Positions 1 through 10,610 of a stretch of 44,901 bases of DNA are shown here, one piece after another. Below the pieces are notes generated by a model. It worked only from the letters and a program-made list of their open reading frames with translations, did not search any database and had not been told where the DNA came from. Within the stretch, counting starts at the first letter, position 1, and each line of letters opens with the position of its first letter. This DNA comes from Micromonospora inaquosa (lineage in GTDB: Bacteria; Actinomycetota; Actinomycetes; Mycobacteriales; Micromonosporaceae), in the NCBI RefSeq assembly GCF_003857055.1, contig NZ_QGSZ01000273.1, forward strand, positions 1 to 44,901. The letters run 5' to 3'. The translations under genes were made by a program, and so were the position numbers.

Positions 1-1
1 C

Positions 2-184
2 CCGGGCCCCGCGCCGGCCGACGGTCCCGTGCCGAGCCCCGGTCCCGCGCCGGATTCGGGACCGGCCCCGGACCCCGACCCGGTGCCGGACAACGTCAGC
101 CAGTTGCCGACCAGCCTCAACGTCATCTACGAGATGGGCCGGCTGGACGAGCGACTCGAACAGGAACGCCGCCGACGAACCTGA
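2..184 (+). CDS. C-terminal end of a Pro/Asp-rich protein (partial)
   Basis: An open frame enters from the left edge and ends at TGA 182-184, giving 60 residues. The first half is a low-complexity Pro/Ala/Gly/Asp stretch, typical of a disordered linker. It is followed by a short folded-looking end (NVSQLPTSLNVIYEMGRL), then an Arg/Glu-rich tail ending in RRRRT. The start and main domain lie outside the window, so no function can be given. It converges on the DUF3152 gene with 22 bp between the stops. Confidence 0.6.
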   Translation, partial: PGPAPADGPVPSPGPAPDSGPAPDPDPVPDNVSQLPTSLNVIYEMGRLDERLEQERRRRT

Positions 185-206
185 AGGCGCACCGCCGCCA
201 CCGGTC

Positions 207-1037
207 TCAGCGTGCCGAGTAGGCACCCTCACGCCGAGGGATCTCGTCGTCGTACGCCCCGACCGGCCCGCTGTAGCGGACCTTGCCCTTCGGGTACGGC
301 CAGGCGTTCGCGACGCACCCGTGCAGCCCCAGCGTCTGCTGCTGCATCACCGGCGCCGGCCGGCCCCGTCCCGGGCACCGTTCGTGGCCGTACCCCAGTT
401 TGTGGCCCACCTCGTGGTTGACCATGTACTGCCGGTAGGTGTCCAGGCTCGCGCCGTAACGCGGCACCCCCTTGACCCAACGCGCCACGTTGAGCACCAC
501 ACGGGCACCGTTGCGGCACGAGGTGTAGGCGTCCGGCACGTCCTGGCAGAGAGTGTCGCGGGTGCCGGGGGTCGCCAGGTAGATGGTGAAGTCGGTCGGT
601 TCGTCGGCACCGACCCGGCGCAGCCGCCACGCCCCGCCCGCCGTCCACCCGCGCGGGTCGTTCAACGTCGTGGTGATCGCCGTCGCGATGTCAGCCACTG
701 GCAGACCTCGGATGTCACGCTCCACGGCGACCCGGTAGCGCAGCAACCGGCCGATTGTCGCGCGTCCGGGCGATTTCTCGCCGGACGCCACCGACCAGCG
801 GTTACCGCCGGTGGCCGGGTAGCTGACCGGGATGACCGGCGCGGAACTGGGTCGGACGTCGGTGGTTGCGGTCGGCCGAGCAGAGGTTGTCGCTGGCCCG
901 CCAGCCAGCGGTCCGGCGGCGACCGGCTCGGTGACGGGTTGCCCGGCGGCCGGCAGACCGCATCCGGTGAGCAACGCCATCACCAGCAGCGACGCCATCG
1001 AGGCGGTACCCCAGCGGCGGGTAACCTTCGTCGACAT
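207..1037 (-). CDS. DUF3152 domain lipoprotein, zinc-metalloprotease-like
   Basis: 276 aa. The N-terminus is a lipoprotein signal: basic start, hydrophobic segment, then lipobox LLTGC with Cys26 as the likely lipidation site, so the protein should sit on the outer face of the membrane. A Pro/Thr-rich linker follows to about residue 75. The folded C-terminal part carries HEVGHKLGYGHE (residues 208-219), an HExxHxxGxxH zinc motif typical of DUF3152 and metzincin-like proteases. DUF3152 proteins are common in actinobacteria, but their substrate is not established. The start is supported by a purine-rich AGGGGAGA just upstream. It is divergent from the sigma factor gene. Confidence 0.85.
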   Translation of the reverse strand: MSTKVTRRWGTASMASLLVMALLTGCGLPAAGQPVTEPVAAGPLAGGPATTSARPTATTDVRPSSAPVIPVSYPATGGNRWSVASGEKSPGRATIGRLLRYRVAVERDIRGLPVADIATAITTTLNDPRGWTAGGAWRLRRVGADEPTDFTIYLATPGTRDTLCQDVPDAYTSCRNGARVVLNVARWVKGVPRYGASLDTYRQYMVNHEVGHKLGYGHERCPGRGRPAPVMQQQTLGLHGCVANAWPYPKGKVRYSGPVGAYDDEIPRREGAYSAR

Positions 1038-1176
1038 GTCTCTCCCCTCGGGCGTCGCTCGGCGGCGGCGCGGAGGAGAAGACGGGTGACCGTGGCGAAA
1101 AGTTGATGTGACCCAGGGCTCAACCTTTCGCCGGCCCCGCCCGTCTCTAGCTCTGTGGCACGGGGGAGGATTCGCG

Positions 1177-1677
1177 GTGGCGCGGGGTGACGCGGATTTC
1201 GTCGAGTTCGCGCGGGCGGCGTCCGCGCGACTGACACATGCCGCGTTCCTGATGACCGGCGACCACCACCAGGCCGAGGACGCCGCGCAGACCGCCCTGG
1301 TCCGGACCTACGCGTCGTGGTCGCGGATCCACGACGACGACGCCTACGGGTACGCGCGCCGCACGCTGGTCAACCATCTGGTGGACGGGTGGCGACGACC
1401 GATGCGGGAGTACCCGACCGACGAGGTGCCGGAACAGCGACGTGAAGACGTGGCCGACGACGTGGCAACCCGGCGCTGGTTGATCGCCATCCTCGGTGCG
1501 CTCAGCCCCCGGGAGCGCGCCATCGTCATCCTGCGCTACTACTTCGACCTGCCGGAGGCGCAGGTGGCCCGGGAACTCTCGGTATCCGTTGGCACGGTCA
1601 AGAGCACCAGCTCGCGAGCTCTGGAGAAGTTGCGCAGCGCCACGCCCCGGATGGCCGATGAGGAGGCGCGCCGATGA
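1177..1677 (+). CDS. SigE-family RNA polymerase sigma factor (ECF type)
   Basis: 166 aa from GTG 1177, chosen because GGAGGA at 1165-1170 lies 6 nt upstream; an in-frame ATG at 1108 has no such site. Region 2 covers about residues 8-75 (FVEFARAASARLTHAAFLMTG and the following DAAQTALVR-type helix). Region 4 covers about residues 108-155 (LSPRERAIVILRYYFDLPEAQ, then a helix-turn-helix with VSVGTVKS). Length and layout fit the 160-175 aa SigE family of high-GC Gram-positives. The stop overlaps the next start by 4 nt (ATGA), so the two are translationally coupled. The partner is presumably its regulator. Target promoters are unknown. Confidence 0.9.
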   Translation: MARGDADFVEFARAASARLTHAAFLMTGDHHQAEDAAQTALVRTYASWSRIHDDDAYGYARRTLVNHLVDGWRRPMREYPTDEVPEQRREDVADDVATRRWLIAILGALSPRERAIVILRYYFDLPEAQVARELSVSVGTVKSTSSRALEKLRSATPRMADEEARR

Positions 1678-2435
1678 GCGAGCTGGAACGACTCCGCCAC
1701 GCCATGCGGGCGACCGAGCGTCCCGACGCCGTGCTCGATCTGGCCAGCGTGATGCGCGAGGGACGTCGGTTGCGTACCCGACGGCGCGTCGCCGGAGCCG
1801 GGGCGGCGACCCTCGCGACCGGCCTGGCCGCCGTGGTCGTCGTGGTGGCGGTCGGCGCATCCGGGCCGGGCGCTCCGGCGCCGACCGAACGCCCACCGCC
1901 GGTCGCTGTCGCTCCGCCCTCGGTCGGTGTCTCGCCGATGGCGGAGAAGTCGCTGAAATCCACGCCACCGCCGACGGTGCGTAACGACGAGCCGCTACCG
2001 AAGCCCCTGGGCCAGTTGGTGGACAGCGGGGTGCGGCACGGCACCGAGCGTCGGGTCTACTACTTCGTCCCGGTCTCCGTGCCGGGCGAACCCAAGGTGT
2101 CCATCGGTCTGGCCGCCGGTCGCCAAGCGCCGGGCGGCCCGTTGACCACGGACATCCTGGTCAACGACGTCGAAGGCAGTGACCGCAGCGCCGGGTTCCA
2201 CCAGATCGGCTACGACGAGGGCTCGGCCCCCGCGCCGGTGCCCACCTTCGGCTACTTCGTCGGCCCCGCCAAGCGGATCATCGGCACCGTGGACGGTCGG
2301 CAGGTCGATGCCCGAGTGGCGCGGTGGAGTTTCGACAAGCAGGTGGTGATCTTCTGGTTCGACCCGGTGCACCTCACTCCGGGGGAGCGGCTGGACGGCA
2401 TCGTCGCCCGCGACGGCGGCGGCCGCCGACTCTGA
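1674..2435 (+). CDS. Membrane protein coupled to sigma factor, candidate anti-sigma
   Basis: 253 aa. A short cytoplasmic N-terminus (about 38 aa, charged, possibly helical) is followed by one transmembrane segment at about residues 39-63 (Ala/Val-rich), a Pro-rich linker and an extracytoplasmic domain. There is no HxxxCxxC zinc anti-sigma motif and no recognisable enzymatic domain. It starts at ATG 1674 inside the sigma gene stop (ATGA overlap). This sigma-TM-sensor arrangement is the usual layout for ECF-type regulation, so an anti-sigma or sensor role is likely, but it rests on position and topology only. Confidence 0.7.
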   Translation: MSELERLRHAMRATERPDAVLDLASVMREGRRLRTRRRVAGAGAATLATGLAAVVVVVAVGASGPGAPAPTERPPPVAVAPPSVGVSPMAEKSLKSTPPPTVRNDEPLPKPLGQLVDSGVRHGTERRVYYFVPVSVPGEPKVSIGLAAGRQAPGGPLTTDILVNDVEGSDRSAGFHQIGYDEGSAPAPVPTFGYFVGPAKRIIGTVDGRQVDARVARWSFDKQVVIFWFDPVHLTPGERLDGIVARDGGGRRL

Positions 2436-2466
2436 CGCGCTGCCGACTCTGACGCGTCCCCGGCGC

Positions 2467-5235
2467 TCAGGCCAGCCGACGCTCGATGGTCACCGTCGTT
2501 CCCTCGGCGGTGGAGACCAGTCGCACGTCGCCGTAGGCGTTCATCAGCAGCGCGCCGCGTCCCCGGTCCATCGCCGGCCGGCGGTCCCGCCAGGTGCCGA
2601 AGTCCCGTACCGAGATCCGGATCAGGCCGCCACCCACCTGGACGCGCATCCGCACCTCCGGACGGCTGGGGCGCTGCGCGTGCTCGACGGCGTTGTTCAC
2701 GGCCTCCGAGGCGGCGAGCAGGAGATCTTCCAGGACGTCCGGGTCGACGTTCAGGTCGCCCAGGGCGCCGCGGACGTCCCGACGCATCGCGGCGGCCGAG
2801 GTGGGTTCGGACGGGTAGGTCCACCCGACGTCCAGGAGGTCACCCAGCACGTCCGGGTCGGCCGGCGGCTCCGCGACCCCGGACGCGTCGCGGACGGGAT
2901 CGAGCGTCGGGGCCGGCTTGACGGGGCCGACCGGGGCAGGTCGTGCCGGGGCGACGACCGTCGCCGGGTCGCCGCCGAGGGCCGCCGGAGGGGTCCGGTC
3001 GCGGGCTCGTCGGATACTGGCCCGGATCCGGGCGATCAACTCGGCCGCGGCGAACGGTTTCACCAGATAGTCGTCGGCGCCCAGGCTCAGACCCTCCACG
3101 CTGGCCTCCCCGCCGGCCCGGGCGGAGAGCACCAGGACCGGCAGCGCCCGGGTGGTCGGGTCGGCCCGGAGCCGGCGCACCAGGTCGAAGCCGTCCAGTA
3201 CCGGCATCATCACGTCGGTCAGAACCAGGTCCGGCAGGTCGCGGTGGATCTCGTCGAGGGCCTGCTGGCCGTCGGTGACGGCACGCACCCGCCAGCCCTG
3301 CCCGGTGAGCAGCCGGCTGAGGTACGCCCGCATGTCGGCGTTGTCGTCGGCGAGCAGGATCCGGGCCCCGGCCAGCTCGTCCGTGGCCGGTCGGAACGCG
3401 GGATCGGGCGCGGGCGCCACGTCGTCCGGTTCGGTGAGCCAGCCCACCGCCTCCTCGACAGCGGCCCGCGCCGCGTCACCCCGCCCGTCCACTGCCGGCC
3501 CGCTGACCGCGGTGCGGTGCGTCGCCGACCAGGGCAGCGTCACGGTGAACCGGCTGCCGACGCCCACCTGGCTGGTCACTCGGACGTCGCCGCCCTCCAG
3601 CCGGGCCAACTCGTACACCAGGGCCAGGCCGATGCCCGTGCCCTCGTGACTGCGCGAGCGGGCACCCCGCACCCGGTGGAAGCGTTCGAAGAGTTTCGGC
3701 AGGTCCCGTTCCGCGATACCGATGCCGGTGTCCGCGACGGTGAGGCGCACCTCCTCGTCGTCGGCGTCCAGGGTGACCCGGATATGGCCGATGAACGTGT
3801 ACTTCAGGGCGTTGGAGAGCAGGTTCGTGACGATGCGTTCCCAGTTGACCGGGTCGACCGCGACCGGTCGGGGCAGCGGTGGGCAGTTCACCTCGAGAGT
3901 CAGTCCGGCCCGCTCGACGGCCGCCCGGAACACCCCGGCGAGTTCGGCGGTCAGCGCCGCCAGGTCGACCAACCGGGCGTCGCTGCGCGCGCGCCCGGCC
4001 TCCAGGCTGGAGAAGGTGAGCAGGCTGTTGACCAGCGTCAACAGTCGTGTGGCGTTACGCCAGCCAGTCTCCACCCGCTCCCGCTGCACCGCCGGCAACG
4101 GCGCGGTGGCGTCGGTGAGGGCGTCGGTCAGCGGGCCGAGGATGAGGGTCAACGGGGTACGGAACTCGTGGCTGACGTTGGCGAAGAAGTCGGTTTTGAC
4201 CCGGTCCAGTTCCGCCATCGCCTCGACCCGGCGCCGCTCCTCCTCGTACTCCTGGGCGTTGCGCAACGCCACGGAGATCTGCTGGGCGAGGAGCTGGTGA
4301 AAGGAGCGGTACGCCTCGTCGAGCCCACGGCTGGGGCTCACCCCCGCGAGCAGGACGCCGAGCGGCTGATCCTCGTCGCCGGAGGGCAGCGGCAGCGCCA
4401 GCGCGGTGCGGACCGGGTCGTTCCATGGGCCGGCGGGCAGCGGCAGCCGGTCGGCGACGTCGGTCACCTGGGTCGCCCGGCCCTCGGCGGCGTCCGTCAG
4501 CCCCCAGGCGTACGCGGGCGGGCCCGGGTCGGTCAGCTCGACGGCGTCCGGCAGGGCCCGGGCGTGCCCCTGCTCGCCGCCGGTGCAGGCGACCCGTCGC
4601 AGTACCGCGCCGTCGCGCAGGTAGATGGCGGCGAACGGCACGTCCAGGGGATGGTCGTCGATCACGTCGATCAGTAGTGCGCCGGTGGCGTCCACGTCGA
4701 CGGTGCGCCCGTCGCCGAGCACGGACAGGTCGCGCAGGAGGCGGAGCCGGCGTTCGCCGATCACCTGCTGGGTGACCTCGCTGCACACGGTCAGCACGCC
4801 GACGGTGTGGCCGTCGTCGTCGCGGGCCGGGGCGTGCGAGACGCTGAAGTACGCCTCCTCGCGGTAGCCGGCGCGCTCCAGCAGCAGTTGCAGCGCGGGG
4901 ACCCAGCTGGCCACCGCGGTCGCCATCGCCTTCTCGACCAGCGGTGCGAGCACGTCCCAGCCCTCGGCCAGGGTCATCCGCACGTCGTCGCCGAGCGCGG
5001 CGGGGTGCTTGTCGCCGATCAGCGCCGAGTACGCGTCGTTGTAGAGCTGGGAGTAACTCTCACCCCAGAGCAGCAGCATCGGGTACCGCGAGGAGAGCAC
5101 CATCCGGACGGCGGCGCGCAGGCTGTGCGGCCATCCGTTGACCGGGCCGAGCGGGGTGCGGGCCCAGTCCAGCTCTGCCATCAACCGTCCGGTTTCGCCG
5201 CCGCCGAGGAACAGGTCGCTGCTGGGTCGTGTCAC
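2467..5235 (-). CDS. Hybrid sensor histidine kinase with receiver and extra RsbW-like ATPase domain
   Basis: 922 aa from GTG 5235 (VTRPSSDLFLGGG). This start matches how such proteins usually begin; the frame is open to GTG 5310, but that part looks non-family. Order: PAS-like domain (about 30-165), GAF domain (about 180-325), HisKA with VSHEFRTPLTL (His near 355), HATPase with NALKY and DTGIGI (about 445-570), receiver with LLADDNADMR and LTDVMMP (phospho-Asp near 673), Pro-rich linker, then a second small ATPase at the C-terminus (about 815-920) with ASEAVNNAVEHA, resembling RsbW/SpoIIAB anti-sigma kinases. It appears to be a cytosolic or light/redox-type sensor, since no transmembrane segment is visible. 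The RsbW-like end suggests an output towards anti-anti-sigma or PP2C partner-switching control. Confidence 0.88.
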   Translation of the reverse strand: MTRPSSDLFLGGGETGRLMAELDWARTPLGPVNGWPHSLRAAVRMVLSSRYPMLLLWGESYSQLYNDAYSALIGDKHPAALGDDVRMTLAEGWDVLAPLVEKAMATAVASWVPALQLLLERAGYREEAYFSVSHAPARDDDGHTVGVLTVCSEVTQQVIGERRLRLLRDLSVLGDGRTVDVDATGALLIDVIDDHPLDVPFAAIYLRDGAVLRRVACTGGEQGHARALPDAVELTDPGPPAYAWGLTDAAEGRATQVTDVADRLPLPAGPWNDPVRTALALPLPSGDEDQPLGVLLAGVSPSRGLDEAYRSFHQLLAQQISVALRNAQEYEEERRRVEAMAELDRVKTDFFANVSHEFRTPLTLILGPLTDALTDATAPLPAVQRERVETGWRNATRLLTLVNSLLTFSSLEAGRARSDARLVDLAALTAELAGVFRAAVERAGLTLEVNCPPLPRPVAVDPVNWERIVTNLLSNALKYTFIGHIRVTLDADDEEVRLTVADTGIGIAERDLPKLFERFHRVRGARSRSHEGTGIGLALVYELARLEGGDVRVTSQVGVGSRFTVTLPWSATHRTAVSGPAVDGRGDAARAAVEEAVGWLTEPDDVAPAPDPAFRPATDELAGARILLADDNADMRAYLSRLLTGQGWRVRAVTDGQQALDEIHRDLPDLVLTDVMMPVLDGFDLVRRLRADPTTRALPVLVLSARAGGEASVEGLSLGADDYLVKPFAAAELIARIRASIRRARDRTPPAALGGDPATVVAPARPAPVGPVKPAPTLDPVRDASGVAEPPADPDVLGDLLDVGWTYPSEPTSAAAMRRDVRGALGDLNVDPDVLEDLLLAASEAVNNAVEHAQRPSRPEVRMRVQVGGGLIRISVRDFGTWRDRRPAMDRGRGALLMNAYGDVRLVSTAEGTTVTIERRLA

Positions 5236-5437
5236 GCTCGATCCGGCCCCATCGCAAGCCCCCGTTCCGGGCCTGACGACCCCTGCCGCGTTACCTACCC
5301 ATCCTGACACTTCTACTCAGTTGTGCCGACGCCGGTACCCACCGTCGAACCGGCGGTGGTTCGGGACGAACGACCGATGCCTCATACATCGACATCTGTA
5401 ATTGTCTCGGGTATCCCTCCGACCCCGAGGAGCCCCC

Positions 5438-6889
5438 ATGAGAGGCAGAACGCTGAGCGCGAGAATCGCGCTCGCCGTGTTCGCCGCAACGACGGTGACG
5501 CTGGCCGCCCAACCGGTGACCGCGTCACCCCCGACCGCCACGACGGTGGCCCGGCCGATCGCCGCGCCCGTCGCGGCGTTGGCGGCGCCGGACATCTCCG
5601 TCACCAACGTCCAGGCGCACCTGACCCAGTTCAACGCCATCGCGAACAGCAACGGTGGCAACCGACGGGCCGGCTCGGCCGGCTACACGGCCTCGCTCAA
5701 CTACGTCAAGACCAGGCTCCAGTCGGCCGGCTACACCGTCAGCGAGCAGTACTGCTCCAACTGCCGGTACCCCTCGAACAACCTGATCGCGGAGTGGCCC
5801 GGCGGTCCAGCCGACCAGGTGGTCATGTTCGGCGCGCACCTGGACGGCGTCTCAGCCGGTCCGGGCATCAACGACAACGCCACCGGCTCGTCGACCCTGC
5901 TGGAGAACGCGCTGGTCCTGGCCGCGCAGAACCCGACCATGACGAAGCGGGTGCGGTTCGCCTGGTGGACCGACGAGGAGCAGGGGCTCAACGGCTCCCG
6001 CTTCTACGTGAACTCGCTCAGCGCCACCCAGCGCGGCTACATCAAGGGTTACTACAACTTCGACATGGTCGGCTCGGTCAACGGCGGCTACTTCATCAAC
6101 CGGGTCACCTCGACCACGGCGGCCCCGCTCAAGGCGTACTGGGACTCCCTGGGCCTGCAACCGGAGGAGAACGTCGAGGGTCAGGGCCGCTCCGACGACT
6201 ACTACTTCCAGCAGGCCGGCATCCCCACCTCCGGCTACGCCGCCGGCGCCAGCGCCCGCAAGACCAGCGCCCAGGCGGCCAAGTGGGGCGGCACCGCCAA
6301 CTCCGCGTACGACCCGTGCTACCACCGGTCCTGTGACACCACCGCCAACGTCAGCGCCACCGTGCTGAACCGGGCGGCCGACGGTGTCGCGTACGCGCTG
6401 TGGCAGCTCGCCGTGAGCGGCGGCACCCCGACCTGCACCGGCGGTCAGGTGGTCGGAAACGGTGGCTTCGAGAGCGGCAGCACGCCGTGGACCGCGACCT
6501 CCGGCGTGATCACCAACTCCAGCGGCCAGCCCGCCCGGACCGGGTCGTACAAGGCGTGGCTGGGCGGCAACGGCAGCACCCGCACCGAGAGCCTGTATCA
6601 GTCGGTGACGGTGCCGGCCGGTTGCGCCACCTACACGCTGGCGTTCTGGCTGCACATCGACACCGCCGAGACCACCAGCTCCACGGCGTACGACCGGCTC
6701 ACCGTGCAGGTCGGTTCGACCACGCTGGCGACGTACTCGAATCTGAACGCCGCGACCGGCTACGTGCAGCGCAGCTTCAACGTGGCCGGGTTCGCCGGGC
6801 AGACGGTGACGCTGCGGTTCACCGGCACCGAGGACTCGTCGTTGCAGACCAGCTTCGTGATCGACGACGTGACGTTGCAGGCGAGCTGA
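5438..6889 (+). CDS. Secreted M28-family aminopeptidase with C-terminal beta-sandwich domain
   Basis: 483 aa from ATG 5438, with GAGGAG at 5427-5432. An N-terminal signal peptide (about 28 aa, ending near VTASPP) predicts export. The M28 catalytic domain shows the expected two-zinc ligands: FGAHLDG, GINDNATGSS, WTDEEQGLNGSRFYV, YYNFDMVGS and a late His in DPCYHRSCD. This is the pattern of Streptomyces griseus-type aminopeptidases. From about residue 335 a second domain begins with VVGNGGFESGSTPW and ends with a VIDDVTL strand, a jelly-roll or carbohydrate-binding-like module typical of secreted actinobacterial hydrolases. Cysteines flank the domain junction. The role is extracellular peptide degradation. 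A strong terminator follows. Confidence 0.92.
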   Translation: MRGRTLSARIALAVFAATTVTLAAQPVTASPPTATTVARPIAAPVAALAAPDISVTNVQAHLTQFNAIANSNGGNRRAGSAGYTASLNYVKTRLQSAGYTVSEQYCSNCRYPSNNLIAEWPGGPADQVVMFGAHLDGVSAGPGINDNATGSSTLLENALVLAAQNPTMTKRVRFAWWTDEEQGLNGSRFYVNSLSATQRGYIKGYYNFDMVGSVNGGYFINRVTSTTAAPLKAYWDSLGLQPEENVEGQGRSDDYYFQQAGIPTSGYAAGASARKTSAQAAKWGGTANSAYDPCYHRSCDTTANVSATVLNRAADGVAYALWQLAVSGGTPTCTGGQVVGNGGFESGSTPWTATSGVITNSSGQPARTGSYKAWLGGNGSTRTESLYQSVTVPAGCATYTLAFWLHIDTAETTSSTAYDRLTVQVGSTTLATYSNLNAATGYVQRSFNVAGFAGQTVTLRFTGTEDSSLQTSFVIDDVTLQAS

Positions 6890-6908
6890 CCGCGTACCCG
6901 AAAGAGGT

Positions 6909-6940
6909 GGGCCGCCGCCGGGGTTTCCCGGCGGCGGCCC
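6909..6940. terminator. Intrinsic terminator between convergent genes
   Basis: Perfect 14-bp GC stem (6909-6922 with 6927-6940) around a GTTT loop, with no T-tract. It lies 19 bp after the aminopeptidase stop and 13 bp from the end of the convergent SDR gene, so it probably serves both. Confidence 0.8.
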
Positions 6941-6953
6941 GTCGCGTCGTGGA

Positions 6954-7661
6954 TCAGGGGAGCTGTGGGTAGAGCGCGGCGACGCCGCCGGGGAACCCGG
7001 CCTGCACCCGCCGGCTGACGTCGTCGGCCACGATCTCGTAGGCGTCGGCCTCGACGCCGTCGACGGCGAGCCGGGCGATCACCGCCGGGTCGGACTTGGG
7101 GCCGGTGACCGTCGCGGCCATGTCGGTGTCCAGGTAGCCGACGTGCAGGCCGGCCACCCGGACGCCCCGGTCGGCGAGCTGGAGGCGCAGCGCGTTGGTC
7201 ATCGCCCACTCGGCGGACTTGGCAGCGCCATACGACCCGTGCAGGGGGAAGTTCACCCAGGACAGCACCGAGAGCACGTTGAGGATGGTTCCGCCACCGT
7301 TGCCGGCGATGACCGGCGCGAATGACCGGATCATCGACAGGGTGCCGAGGTAGTGGGTCTCCAACTCCAGCCGGATGAGGTCCAGGTCGCCGTCCAGCAG
7401 GTCGGCCCGGTTGTCGACGCCGGCGTTGTTGATCAGCAGGTTGACGTCGCCGGCCAGTTTCGCGGCGGTGGCCACCGAGGCGGGGTCGGTGATGTCCAGC
7501 CGCACCGGCGTCACGCCGGGCAGGTCGACGCTGTCGGGATTGCGGGCGCCGGCGTAGACCGTGGCGCCCCGGGTGAGGAGTTCGGCGGCCAACTGTCGGC
7601 CGAGGCCCCGGTTGGCGCCGGTGACGAGGGCGGTGCTTCCAGCAATCTTCATGGCGGTCAC
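6954..7661 (-). CDS. SDR family oxidoreductase
   Basis: 235 aa from GTG 7661; an in-frame ATG at 7652 would give 232 aa and fits the family N-terminus (MKIAGSTALVTGANRGLG) equally well. Classical short-chain dehydrogenase features are present: TGANRGLG nucleotide loop (TGxxxGxG), NNAG, catalytic Ser in LSVLSW and YGAAK (YxxxK). The arginine after the first strand (GARN) suggests an NADP(H) preference. The substrate cannot be read from sequence. A perfect inverted repeat lies in its promoter region, between it and htpG. Confidence 0.88.
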   Translation of the reverse strand: MTAMKIAGSTALVTGANRGLGRQLAAELLTRGATVYAGARNPDSVDLPGVTPVRLDITDPASVATAAKLAGDVNLLINNAGVDNRADLLDGDLDLIRLELETHYLGTLSMIRSFAPVIAGNGGGTILNVLSVLSWVNFPLHGSYGAAKSAEWAMTNALRLQLADRGVRVAGLHVGYLDTDMAATVTGPKSDPAVIARLAVDGVEADAYEIVADDVSRRVQAGFPGGVAALYPQLP

Positions 7662-7671
7662 GCTATCCGAC

Positions 7672-7695
7672 CTGACTTCTGTAAAGCAAAGTCAG
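7672..7695. promoter_or_regulatory. Inverted repeat in SDR/htpG intergenic region
   Basis: CTGACTT (7672-7678) and AAGTCAG (7689-7695) form perfect 7-bp arms with a 10-bp gap, immediately upstream of the SDR start. Spacing and AT-rich arms resemble an operator for a dimeric repressor (HxlR, MarR or TetR type). No regulator gene is adjacent, so the binding protein is unknown. Confidence 0.4.
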
Positions 7696-7813
7696 CCATG
7701 TCACGGGGGTGGTCGGCTGGATCGGGAATACGACCCGGACGCGCCCACACCCCGACCGGTGACGACTCGTATCCTTTCCGCGAACCTCCGTACGAGCCGA
7801 GATGGGAGACGGT

Positions 7814-9730
<1,917 letters not shown>

Positions 9731-9750
9731 GGCCGGGCTGGGTTACGACA

Positions 9751-9788
9751 GTTGAACGCTCGGCCGGATCACCGGCCGAGCGTTCAAC
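9751..9788. terminator. Strong bidirectional terminator after htpG
   Basis: Perfect 17-bp inverted repeat (9751-9767 with 9772-9788) around a 4-nt ATCA loop. It lies 20 bp after the htpG stop and 36 bp before the end of the convergent small gene. Confidence 0.85.
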
Positions 9789-9824
9789 TAGGTGGTGCGG
9801 ATCAGCCCCGGTGTTGGTGCCCCG

Positions 9825-10190
9825 TCACGCGGCGGAGGCGGCCTTCGACCCGCGGTGCGACGCCGCCGGACCGGCGTTCCAGCCCCAACGGGGGGCCGGT
9901 ACCGCCGCCTCGCGGCGCCCGTCCGTGTCGACGTCCTCGCCGTCGGTCCCGTCGACGGTCAGCTCGACCGAGCCGGGTGCGCTGCGGGCCAGTCGCAGTG
10001 AGTGCTCGGCACCGGTGCGGGCCGCGCACGGCCAGGGCTGCCCGGCGCACTGAAGGTTGCGGCACTGACCATCGTCGTCCGCCTCGTGTGCGCTCAGCAC
10101 GTCGACCGCCAGCTGCCAGAGCAGCGGGTCGGTCACGTCGTGCGGGCGCTCGGCGGTGCGGCTCGGTCGGTTGCTGGTGTCGTCGGACAT
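9825..10190 (-). CDS. Small conserved-type protein with Cys motif, unknown function
   Basis: 121 aa. The N-terminal half has a clear hydrophobic/charged pattern (DPLLWQLAVDVLSAHEAD) followed by C-x4-C-x6-C (CRNLQCAGQPWPC), a spacing that could bind a metal. The C-terminal half is basic and Ala/Gly-rich. A G-rich stretch precedes ATG 10190. No enzymatic domain is recognised. Interestingly, the QPWPC end resembles the x-PC ends of the small Cys proteins inside the neighbouring mobile element, though this gene lies outside it. Confidence 0.6.
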   Translation of the reverse strand: MSDDTSNRPSRTAERPHDVTDPLLWQLAVDVLSAHEADDDGQCRNLQCAGQPWPCAARTGAEHSLRLARSAPGSVELTVDGTDGEDVDTDGRREAAVPAPRWGWNAGPAASHRGSKAASAA

Positions 10191-10354
10191 GGTGGGCCCC
10201 CCTCGTCAGGCTGTACCCCCCAAGGGTCACCCGTCAGCCGCCCGCTAAACCCCCGACCTGCCGTGATGTGTCTCAGCTCGCAACTGGGCCGCGGACGCCG
10301 CACGCGTATCGGTCAGTCCGGCAGTAGCGGCACCCGGCTCCCGGCCGATCCGGC

Positions 10355-10561
10355 TCAGTCGAGGCAGAACTCGTTGCCCTCGGGGTCGGCCATGATGAGG
10401 TGACCGGCACCCAACGGGGGAGCGGGTTCGTGCCGACCGAGCCGCTTGGCGCCATGCGACACGAGTCGATCGGCCTCCACCTCCAGGGCCGCCATCCGCT
10501 CGTCACCCGCCAGCCCGGGGGCGGCGCGGACGTCGAGGTGGACGCGATTCTTCACCCGCTT
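10355..10561 (-). pseudogene. VOC/glyoxalase-family gene, C-terminal half (interrupted)
   Basis: From codon AAG (10559-10561) to the stop at 10355 the minus frame encodes a typical VOC ending: KNRVHLDV, then ALEVEADRLVSHGAKRL and MADPEGNEFC. Upstream of the junction the frame continues into unrelated element sequence, so this half lacks its start. The missing first half is at 30195-30458. Joined at the element boundary, the two give an uninterrupted 156-codon reading frame. VOC proteins bind metals and act in detoxification or resistance; the specific role is unknown. Confidence 0.88.
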
Positions 10562-10593
10562 GTGCTCGGGCAACCTAGATTCGGTAAGAACCG
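10559..10593. other. attL: left boundary of the integrated element
   Basis: The VOC coding sequence stops matching the family here. Read on the minus strand and aligned codon for codon with attR, the two junctions share GG-TGCC-GAG-AA over 18 bp (10559-10576 versus 30192-30209), a short imperfect identity as expected for a serine integrase crossover. AAGAACCG at 10586-10593 is repeated in inverted orientation inside attR (30173-30180) and may be part of the attP arms. Confidence 0.75.
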
Positions 10594-10610
10594 ATGGGTA
10601 TGCTGATCCT

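Noticed and set aside
2680..4677. 665-aa plus-strand open frame
   Set aside because: Antisense to the histidine kinase, low-complexity Arg/Gly/Val composition and no family features; a GC-rich shadow.
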